DNA of 5,212 bases from positions 1 to 5,212 of the forward strand of contig JAFWWR010000174.1 in assembly GCA_017518025.1 (NCBI GenBank). Direction: 5' to 3'. The position numbers were made by a program, and so were the translations under genes. The notes below the pieces were generated by a model. That model was given only the letters and a program-made list of their open reading frames with translations, searched no databases and was not told where the DNA came from. This stretch comes from Clostridia bacterium. Its GTDB lineage: Bacteria; Bacillota; Clostridia; Oscillospirales; CAG-272. Of the stretch, positions 1 to 5,212 are shown piece by piece; position 1 is the stretch's first letter, and each line of letters begins with the position of its first letter.

Positions 1-1
1 C

Positions 2-133
2 ATGCTGATGGTGACGGAGCATGACCTCATCGGGATCGAGATCAAGAGCGACGCGGACTCCTATAGCAATGGCGTAAACAGTAGATATAGCGCAAACCCA
101 CCCGTGATCCCGACGAGCCGGAAAGGTTCGTGA
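2..133 (+). pseudogene. Probable 3' remnant of a PD-(D/E)XK-like (sce7726/MmcB-like) gene
   Basis: This plus-strand frame is open from the left edge and ends at TGA 131-133, giving 43 visible residues. The first 21 (MLMVTEHDLIGIEIKSDADS, then Y) look like a real protein core: a beta-strand, a turn, then GIEIKSDAD with an E-x-K pair at residues 13 and 15. That E-x-K arrangement is the second half of a PD-(D/E)XK nuclease-like active site, and the IGIEIKSDAD wording recalls sce7726-type proteins; this is recognition from memory, not a search. The ATG at position 2 is probably internal, since the first acidic residue of the motif would lie left of the window. After Tyr21 the sequence (NGVNSRYSANPPVIPTS) no longer resembles that family, which would normally continue for many more residues. 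The gene therefore seems cut off near position 65, by rearrangement or frameshift. It converges on the regulator gene. A chance open frame is the main alternative. Confidence 0.38.
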
Positions 134-148
134 GGAAACGGGTGGGTT
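95..148 (+). repeat. Long inverted repeat / structured hairpin between convergent genes
   Basis: AACCCACCCGT at 95-105 pairs perfectly with ACGGGTGGGTT at 138-148, an 11-base-pair arm. Inside it, 108-110 can pair with 134-136, and 113-119 can pair with 125-131 (one G-U) around a GGAAA loop at 120-124, giving a nearly continuous rod. The inner G-U pair (117/127) becomes a C-A mismatch in the minus-strand RNA, so the fold is better as plus-strand RNA. No T-run follows on either strand (plus side reads CAGGTTTGAAG, minus side TTTGCGC), so a classic intrinsic terminator is not supported. It lies over the 3' end of the plus-strand remnant and downstream of the regulator gene. It could be a weak bidirectional terminator, a dispersed palindromic element or part of a larger element. 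The structure is seen directly; the role is unknown. Confidence 0.5.
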
Positions 149-202
149 CAGGTTTGAAGTAATGCATGGGGAATGCTCCGGCTTTTCCGGTAACACTTTT
201 AT

Positions 203-1273
203 TCATCCGTGATGCTCAGCGATTCGTTTTTCAATCTCCCCGATATCAAGCGGTGCGTATTCGTTCAGCCGCAGCTTCGCGTACTGTTTAGGGAAATACT
301 CGATCATCTCCCGCATCGTCTTGCTGTAATCTTTAAGTTCTGTGTGTTCGTAAGCGTCAAAATAAATGTACTTTGCCCGCTCGATATAGCCGTCGATTCC
401 CTCGTTCTTTCCCGACAGGAACATGCAGGAAGCGACCTCAAGAAGTGTAATGGCGTGGTTGGAATGCGTGCCAAAAATGGGGTAGGCTTCACATCCCTGT
501 TTGTCGGGGTACATGAATCGTTCGATCACATCGACGCTTTCCCGGAAGGATTTCATCGCGTTCTCATAGTCGCCCGCTTCATAGTAACGGTTCCCGACAT
601 TTTGACATGCGATGAAAAACTCCTGCCATTCGATGTTTTTCAGATCAACGGCCTCCTTCATCCCCTCCTCGCCCTTGATAAGACTGGCGGAGAGCCGCAT
701 CCTGTCCTGAAGCATATAGGGGTACATATACGGAAGTGACTCAATGATCTTTTTGATTTCCTCGTAATGATCCTCCCCTCTTTCGATTTCCAGATACTTG
801 TAAACATGGATTAAACTCGCTTTTGTCCGACAAGTGCAGAAGACATCCTGCGAAGCTTGAACGATCTGCCCGCTGAGTTCGAAAGCCTTGTTGACGATCT
901 CGTCGCCTCTGTCCACATTGTAGGCGTACAGTTCCATCAGTTCGGTTTTCAGTTGGATTGACGCGGGATAGGTTTTCAACCCGTCCAGAAGGATCTGCTC
1001 CGCTTTCTCAAAATTGCTCCAGAAATACTTATTGTATTCGAGTCTGATATCTTCGATATCCTTGTCGATACTGTTCAGATCAAAATCGAACAGTTCGTCG
1101 AGCGTTACCCGGAACAGCGAGGCAATCGCGGGAATCATCGCCATGTCAGGGTATGAGGCACTCATTTCCCATTTTGAAACTGCCTGTGGGGTGATATTCA
1201 GCGAAGCGGCAAGCTGTTCCTGCGTAAGTCCTTTCGCCCTGCGAAGCTCACGGATTTTGTTGCCGAGATTCAT
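203..1273 (-). CDS. XRE-family HTH transcriptional regulator with helical-repeat C-terminal region
   Basis: This 356-residue cytoplasmic protein is a DNA-binding regulator. Residues 5-60 form a Cro/C1-type helix-turn-helix; the core GLTQEQLAASLNITPQAVSK lies at 15-34 and is followed by WE, and the domain closes with VTLDELFDFD at 56-65. An acidic linker (DKDIEDIRLEYNKYF) leads into an all-helical region of nearly 290 residues. Stretches near 81-120 (NFEKAEQILLDGLKTYP) and 223-255 (CQNVGNRYYEAGDYENAMKS) look like tetratricopeptide-type helix pairs. There is no signal peptide or membrane segment. The ATG is chosen because it starts exactly at the HTH N-terminus and has AAGGAG eight bases upstream; the frame is open far upstream, but that part is an off-frame reading of the transporter gene. 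HTH plus TPR-like helices recalls RRNPP peptide-sensing regulators, but many clostridial XRE proteins share this layout with no known ligand. It follows the exporter genes on the same strand and has its own promoter. Exporter control is inferred from proximity only. Confidence 0.9.
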   Translation of the reverse strand: MNLGNKIRELRRAKGLTQEQLAASLNITPQAVSKWEMSASYPDMAMIPAIASLFRVTLDELFDFDLNSIDKDIEDIRLEYNKYFWSNFEKAEQILLDGLKTYPASIQLKTELMELYAYNVDRGDEIVNKAFELSGQIVQASQDVFCTCRTKASLIHVYKYLEIERGEDHYEEIKKIIESLPYMYPYMLQDRMRLSASLIKGEEGMKEAVDLKNIEWQEFFIACQNVGNRYYEAGDYENAMKSFRESVDVIERFMYPDKQGCEAYPIFGTHSNHAITLLEVASCMFLSGKNEGIDGYIERAKYIYFDAYEHTELKDYSKTMREMIEYFPKQYAKLRLNEYAPLDIGEIEKRIAEHHG

Positions 1274-1281
1274 TTTCTGTT

Positions 1282-1287
1282 CTCCTT
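1282..1287 (-). promoter_or_regulatory. Ribosome binding site of the XRE regulator
   Basis: AAGGAG on the minus strand lies eight bases before the ATG at 1271-1273. It decides the start, because the reading frame itself has no stop for more than 1.7 kb upstream. Confidence 0.85.
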
Positions 1288-1319
1288 GAGATGAATTCGG
1301 AGGCGCCTTCCGTGATTTC

Positions 1320-1348
1320 ATTATACCCCGCGACAGAGGGAAAGTCAA
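1320..1348 (-). promoter_or_regulatory. Sigma-A type promoter of the XRE regulator
   Basis: On the minus strand a -35 box TTGACT (1343-1348) and a perfect -10 box TATAAT (1320-1325) are separated by exactly 17 bases. Only one base of the two hexamers differs from consensus. Transcription would start near 1312-1314 and give a leader of about 40 bases carrying the AAGGAG site. It sits in the 173-base gap between the second transporter gene and the regulator, so the regulator can be expressed independently of the exporter operon. Such a strong core promoter is often held down by a repressor; autoregulation by the XRE protein is plausible but inferred. Confidence 0.85.
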
Positions 1349-1370
1349 ACAGCCCGTTCTTGAGTTTTTG

Positions 1371-1383
1371 CAACTGATAGTTG
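1371..1383. repeat. Short inverted repeat upstream of the regulator promoter
   Basis: CAACT-GAT-AGTTG is a perfect five-base dyad with a three-base centre. It begins 22 bases upstream of the -35 box of the regulator promoter. Dyads of this size are typical operators for dimeric XRE proteins, but five base pairs can also arise by chance, and there is no second copy near the promoter. As a minus-strand RNA hairpin it is followed by CAAAAACTC rather than a T-run, so it is not a terminator for the transporter operon. Confidence 0.25.
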
Positions 1384-1446
1384 GGGCGGTTGAGCTTGAA
1401 GGAAATGACCCTCGCACACCGCGAACATATCTGTGATCCGGATTTT

Positions 1447-3336
1447 TCACGCCGATTCGCGGTACTTCTCCGCCTGCAGCCTGAACATTTCGGCGTATTT
1501 TCCGTTCATCCGCATGAGTTCTTCGTGGCTGCCCTCCTCGATCAGGCGGCCGTCCGCGAACATGAGGATGCGGTCCGCCATCCGCGTCGTGGAGAGCCGG
1601 TGGGAGATAAAGACCACCGTTTTGTCCTTCGCATAGGCGAGAATGGTGTGGTTCAGCTCGTATTCGGCGGCGGGGTCGAGGGCGGAGGACGGCTCGTCCA
1701 TGACGATGAGATCGTACGGACGGGCGAAGATGCGCGCGATGGCGACCTTCTGTGCCTCTCCTCCGGACAGGTTGACGCCGTCGTCGCTGAATTCCTTCGT
1801 GAGCGGCGTATCCATGCCCTCTTCCATCTCCGCGAGACGGTCGGCGAACGTCGCTTTTGTCAGCGCGTCCGCGACCGTTTCCCGGTCTTCCTCGGCGCAC
1901 TCCCTGCCGAGCACGTTCTCGGCGACCGTCGCCGCGAAGATCCTGTAATCCTGAAAGACCGTCCCGATCTTTGCGCGAAGTCCCGGGATGCCGTACTCCT
2001 TCAGATTCCGTCCGTTGTACAGAATTTCTCCCTCCGTCGGATCGTACAGCCGCATGAGCAGCTTTGTCAAAGTGGTCTTGCCCGCTCCGTTGTAGCCGAC
2101 GATGGCGACCTTTTCCCCGCGGCGGATCGTCAGGCTGACGTCTTCGAGGGAGTTCTTCGGGACCTCCGGTTTTTCCTCCCCCTCTTTTTCCGCTTCCGCC
2201 TTCTCTTCCTTTTTTGTCGGTTCTTCCGGCTCGATCGGGCTGTACGAGAAGGTGACGTTTTTCATCTCTATCGTCTCGAGCGGCCCGGGTTCGATTTCCC
2301 CGCTCACGATCGTCGGGCGGTAGGACATGAATTTCAGGTATTTCTCCACGTACCGCGCATTCTCCGGCATCCGGAGCAGGTTCTTCGCCAGATCGTACAT
2401 CGACCAGTTGAGGTTCCAGATGATGTTGATCGAAGCGACGAACGCGCCGAGCTGCGCCGTGCCGTCGTAGAGCTTGAAGAGTAGGAGGACGACGGGCAGA
2501 AACCGCGCGGCTTCGTCGATCACTTCGGTGAGCAGATCCAGCCCGTACCGCAGCTTTCCGTTCCACACCTCGGCCTCCACGATGCCGTTCACGCTTTCGG
2601 AATAGATCTTTTCGAGGTTTTCCCCGGCGCGGGACACCCGCAGTTCCTTTGCGAAATCCGCGAGATGATAGACGCGGTTGACGTAAGAGTTCTTCCTGTG
2701 CAGCGGTTTCGTACGCTCGTTCTTTTTGAAATTGAACCGGTTGCCGACCTCCCAAAGAACGGCGTCCGCCGCCGCTCCGACGAACAGGAGGGAGCCGACC
2801 AGCACGTCCACCCGCATCATCAGAGTGATCAGGGTCGAGATGGTGATAAGATACCGGATCATTCGCGCCGTATCGTCGAGTACCTGCACCGCCCGCCCCT
2901 TCGACTCGTCCATCGCCCATACGTAATCGTTGTAGAACTTGGGATCGTCGTAACAGGCAAGATCCATCGTGAGCGCGTGCCGGAAGAGTTCTTCGTGCAT
3001 CCGGTGCTGTAATTTTTTGTCCGTCACGGTCTGATAGTATTCGTAATACCACGCATAAAACAGCCCGATGAGGAAGTTCACCGCGAGGATCACCCCGAGA
3101 TAGCCCGCCATCCGCCCGAAGGTCACATCCGGCTCGTCAAGCGCGTTGAAGAGCATATAGGTGAAGATCGTCTCGAGCGAGTTCGCCGCGCCGCCGACAA
3201 GTCCCACGATCACCATGAAAACGATGTACTGCGGCGTCATCCGCGCGATCTTGGAGAGCATCAGGAAATTGCAGTATAGCGTCCGCCCGAGGGGGATCTT
3301 CTTCTCTTTTTTCTTTTCTTTTTCATCCGTTTTCAT
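1447..3336 (-). CDS. ABC exporter half-transporter (membrane domain fused to ATPase), second of a pair
   Basis: This 629-residue inner-membrane protein is a type IV (MsbA/LmrA-like) exporter subunit. A Lys/Glu-rich cytoplasmic N-terminus (2-13) precedes about six membrane helices, roughly at 37-62, 76-98, 159-175, 177-195, 268-290 and 294-312. Loop motifs DLACYDDPKFYNDY (125-138) and YHLADFAKELR (223-233) match the partner gene and mark coupling regions. The ATPase domain has the A-loop Tyr365, Walker A GYNGAGKT (414-421), Q-loop Gln462, signature LSGGEAQ (523-529), Walker B LIVMDE (543-548) with catalytic Glu548, D-loop SALD (551-554) and H-loop His579, so it should be active. A charged insertion of about 24 residues lies between Tyr365 and the next strand (about 367-392). 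The start is fixed by AAAGGAGG and by the ATGA overlap with the upstream gene's stop. It most likely pairs with that product as a heterodimer. The substrate (peptide, drug or lipid) cannot be told. Confidence 0.95.
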   Translation of the reverse strand: MKTDEKEKKKEKKIPLGRTLYCNFLMLSKIARMTPQYIVFMVIVGLVGGAANSLETIFTYMLFNALDEPDVTFGRMAGYLGVILAVNFLIGLFYAWYYEYYQTVTDKKLQHRMHEELFRHALTMDLACYDDPKFYNDYVWAMDESKGRAVQVLDDTARMIRYLITISTLITLMMRVDVLVGSLLFVGAAADAVLWEVGNRFNFKKNERTKPLHRKNSYVNRVYHLADFAKELRVSRAGENLEKIYSESVNGIVEAEVWNGKLRYGLDLLTEVIDEAARFLPVVLLLFKLYDGTAQLGAFVASINIIWNLNWSMYDLAKNLLRMPENARYVEKYLKFMSYRPTIVSGEIEPGPLETIEMKNVTFSYSPIEPEEPTKKEEKAEAEKEGEEKPEVPKNSLEDVSLTIRRGEKVAIVGYNGAGKTTLTKLLMRLYDPTEGEILYNGRNLKEYGIPGLRAKIGTVFQDYRIFAATVAENVLGRECAEEDRETVADALTKATFADRLAEMEEGMDTPLTKEFSDDGVNLSGGEAQKVAIARIFARPYDLIVMDEPSSALDPAAEYELNHTILAYAKDKTVVFISHRLSTTRMADRILMFADGRLIEEGSHEELMRMNGKYAEMFRLQAEKYRESA

Positions 3337-5212
3337 CGGCTGCCTCCTTTCCCGGTATCTCGCGCCGCGATCTCGTCTTCGGTCTCCCGGTAATTCTCCG
3401 CCTGCATCCGGAAAAGTTCTGCGTACTTCCCGTTTCTCGCCATCAATTCCGCGTGCGTGCCTTCTTCCGTGATCGTCCCGTCCTCCATATAGAAGACGCG
3501 GTCGGCGAGCACGGCGGAAGACAGACGGTGGGAAATGAAGATCAGCGTCCGGCTGCTGTCGCGGCATGCGTCGAGCATATTCTGAAACATATTGTATTCC
3601 GCAATCGGATCGAGTGCGGAGGAAGGCTCGTCGAGGATGACGAAGGGAGAGTCGTTTGTGAACGCCCGCGCGAGGGAGACCTTCTGCGCCTCCCCGACGG
3701 AAAGGACTTCGCCCTCGTCGTCAAATTCCCTTGTCAGCGTTGTGTGGATGCCGTTTTTCATCTTCTCCACCCGTTCCCATGCCCCGGAGCGTTTCAGCGC
3801 TTCGGCCACAAGGTCCTCGTCCCCGTCCTTCAGCGGCCGGAGCAGGACGTTTTCCGCCACGGAGAGCGAGAACATCTTGAAATCCTGAAACACCGTCGTG
3901 AAGGCGTCGCGCCACGATGAAGAATCATATTCCCCGGCCGGGATCCCGTCAAGCGTCACCGTCCCGGAATCCGGTTCGTAGAGATGCAGCAAGAGCTTCA
4001 CGAGCGTCGTCTTCCCGGAGCCGTTGTGTCCGACCAGCGCGATCTTCTCGCCGGGGCGGATCGTCAGATTCACATCTTTCAGCGCAGGCTTTTCGGCTCC
4101 CGTGTACGTGAAAGTCAGATGCTCTGTCCGGAGCGTGCCCGCCTTTGCCTCCCTGCCGCCCGGCGTTTTCGCGATCTTCGGCTCGTATTCGAGGAAGTAC
4201 CGGTAGTCTTCTATGTACATGGCGTGATCGCGGAATTCGGTCATTACCTCTGCCATCCGAGAGAGGTTCCACGCCACGGCGTCCACTGAGTTGAACACCA
4301 CCAGACAGTCACCTATCCTCATGGAATGGCTGACGAGGGTGCGGAACGCCGCGTAGAGCATCGCGGCCGCGGATGTCAGAGAAGACGATGAATCCGAAAA
4401 CAGCCGCAGGACGGTCATTTTGAAACCGTATTTCCGCCAGAGGGCGATGTAGTCCGTCTGCGCCTTGTCATAGACGTGGAGCATCAGACCCGGAAAGCCG
4501 GTGAGTCGCATTTCCTTCGCGTACTCGTTCAGATAGAACGTCCGCTGCACGTAGCCTTCGCGCCGGTCGAGCTTCTGACGCTCGTCGTGACGCTTCTTCG
4601 AGACCTTGTTGCGCAGGTTCCGCACCAGCCCGACAAGGAGGGGCAGGAGGGAAAAGACGATGAGCACGGGGTCGATGAAGAACAGCATCGCGCCGGTCGA
4701 GAGGATCGACACGACCGCCCAGATGCACCCATCCACCGTATAGACCACGTCCATGCAGCGGCTGTACGCGTTGTCCATCGCTTTGACGTACTTGTCGTAG
4801 AACTCCGGGTTTTCGTAGCAGGCCAGTTCCACGTCGGCGGCTTTCTCGAAAAGCCCCCGCTGGATGTGCTCCACGATCCGCTGTTTGTAGCGCGGATAAA
4901 CGATGTCCGGCATGGCTTGGATCAGGCAGTACCAGATCATCTGCCCCACGATCAGCCCGACAAGCACACCAACCACCTCGGACGCAGGCCGCCCCTCCTC
5001 GTAGCGGTTCACGATCTCACGGAGCAGCCAGATGTTCATGAGGAAGTTTATGATCGCGTTTCCGACCGACCAGAGAAAATAGGTCGGCAGATAGGACGGC
5101 GCGACCGAGTGGATAAGCTTTAATGCAAACAGGTTATTCGAGATGAACCGCCGCGTTTTCAGGGCGTTCGGATCCTTTTTCTTCTTTTCTTTCTTTTCTA
5201 TTTTCTTTTTGA
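3333..5212 (-). CDS. ABC exporter half-transporter, first of a pair, 5' end beyond the window
   Basis: The frame stays open to the right edge and shows 625 residues, close to the partner's 629, so only a few N-terminal residues are probably missing. The first in-frame ATG (5037-5039, visible residue 58) has no ribosome binding site and falls inside the first membrane helix, so it is not the start. Counting from the edge, a Lys-rich tract (1-12) leads to membrane helices near 40-62, 78-100, 158-176, 179-197, 268-293 and 301-318. ELACYENPEFYDKY (128-141) and FYLNEYAKEMR (225-235) match the partner. The ATPase has Tyr369, Walker A GHNGSGKT (394-401), Gln442, Walker B FVILDE (523-528) with Glu528, SALD (531-534) and His561. 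The signature is LSVGEAQ (503-509), with Val for the first Gly; ABCC-type NBD2s also use LSVG, so loss of function does not follow. It is coupled to the next gene by ATGA and is probably the other subunit of a heterodimeric exporter. Substrate unknown. Confidence 0.94.
   Translation of the reverse strand, partial: KKKIEKKEKKKKDPNALKTRRFISNNLFALKLIHSVAPSYLPTYFLWSVGNAIINFLMNIWLLREIVNRYEEGRPASEVVGVLVGLIVGQMIWYCLIQAMPDIVYPRYKQRIVEHIQRGLFEKAADVELACYENPEFYDKYVKAMDNAYSRCMDVVYTVDGCIWAVVSILSTGAMLFFIDPVLIVFSLLPLLVGLVRNLRNKVSKKRHDERQKLDRREGYVQRTFYLNEYAKEMRLTGFPGLMLHVYDKAQTDYIALWRKYGFKMTVLRLFSDSSSSLTSAAAMLYAAFRTLVSHSMRIGDCLVVFNSVDAVAWNLSRMAEVMTEFRDHAMYIEDYRYFLEYEPKIAKTPGGREAKAGTLRTEHLTFTYTGAEKPALKDVNLTIRPGEKIALVGHNGSGKTTLVKLLLHLYEPDSGTVTLDGIPAGEYDSSSWRDAFTTVFQDFKMFSLSVAENVLLRPLKDGDEDLVAEALKRSGAWERVEKMKNGIHTTLTREFDDEGEVLSVGEAQKVSLARAFTNDSPFVILDEPSSALDPIAEYNMFQNMLDACRDSSRTLIFISHRLSSAVLADRVFYMEDGTITEEGTHAELMARNGKYAELFRMQAENYRETEDEIAARDTGKGGSR
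3343..3350 (-). promoter_or_regulatory. Ribosome binding site inside the upstream gene; ATGA translational coupling
   Basis: AAAGGAGG lies six bases before the ATG at 3334-3336 and is encoded within the final GKGGSR codons of the upstream half-transporter. The upstream TGA (3333-3335) overlaps the downstream ATG as ATGA. Terminating ribosomes can re-initiate directly, which favours the one-to-one supply expected for a heterodimer. Confidence 0.9.

Noticed and set aside
113..131. GAGCC...GGTTC hairpin resembling the base of a group II intron domain V, including an AGC.
   Set aside because: The stem has only seven pairs and a five-base loop, far short of the 34-base domain V, and no intron domain VI or maturase sequence is visible.
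42..167. Minus-strand 41-codon frame downstream of the regulator (begins MHYFKPEPTRF), considered as a signal-peptide gene for an RRNPP-like sensor.
   Set aside because: A GGAG lies eight bases upstream, but the product is Arg-rich, has no hydrophobic export segment, and runs through the inverted repeat and the plus-strand fragment. Too weak to call.
178..190. CCGG-CTTTT-CCGG mini hairpin just after the regulator stop, considered as its terminator.
   Set aside because: It has only four base pairs and no T-run follows on the minus strand (AGCATTCCCC).
209..739. Plus-strand open frame of 176 codons opposite the regulator.
   Set aside because: It is antisense to the well-supported regulator protein and has no recognisable motif.
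1381..2484. Plus-strand open frame of 367 codons opposite the downstream transporter.
   Set aside because: It is an antisense shadow of a GC-rich gene with clear conserved ATPase motifs. The product is Arg, His and Val rich and shows no domain.
1274..3052. Long minus-strand open frame running into the regulator, about 590 extra residues.
   Set aside because: It overlaps the downstream transporter gene in another frame, is Arg/Gly-rich with no recognisable domain, and the real HTH start has its own ribosome binding site and promoter.
5037..5039. ATG as the start of the upstream half-transporter.
   Set aside because: There is no ribosome binding site, the frame is open upstream, and the residues before it form the Lys-rich tail and first membrane helix seen in the paralogue.
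4476..5123. Plus-strand open frame of 215 codons opposite the upstream transporter.
   Set aside because: It is antisense to the membrane domain, with shadow-type composition (many His, Asp, Arg, Val) and no domain.

Overview
The window holds three genes on the minus strand that read from the right edge to the left. In order they are an ABC exporter half-transporter cut by the right edge (3333..5212), a second paralogous half-transporter (1447..3336), and an XRE-family helix-turn-helix regulator with a helical-repeat C-terminal region (203..1273). The left 200 bases carry what looks like the broken tail of an unrelated plus-strand gene and a long inverted repeat.

The style is that of the Bacillota, most likely a Clostridia member or metagenome-assembled relative. 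There are strong AAGGAG/AAAGGAGG ribosome binding sites, a near-consensus sigma-A promoter (TTGACT, 17 bases, TATAAT), a pair of exporter half-transporters joined by an ATGA overlap, and an XRE regulator of a type common in gut Clostridia. The exporter genes look GC-rich with many G/C third positions, and the regulator gene looks clearly less so. No species can be named from this.

The two transporter genes almost certainly form one translationally coupled operon and one heterodimeric exporter. Each has a Lys-rich cytoplasmic N-terminus, a six-helix membrane domain and a complete nucleotide-binding domain, and they share clade-specific motifs. The subunits are asymmetric. The upstream one has LSVGE in place of LSGGE. 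The downstream one has a charged insertion of about 24 residues just after the A-loop tyrosine. Both keep Walker A, Q-loop, catalytic Glu and H-loop, so both look able to bind and hydrolyse ATP. The substrate cannot be read from the sequence.

The regulator has its own promoter in the 173-base gap after the second transporter gene. No terminator is visible there, so it may also receive read-through. It may control the exporter operon, but the operon promoter lies outside the window and this cannot be tested here.

Most of the window is ordinary accessory transport and regulation. The points most worth a second look are the asymmetric exporter pair, the truncated nuclease-like plus-strand fragment at the left edge, and the inverted repeat beside it, which folds better as plus-strand RNA. 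No clearly new system is visible.
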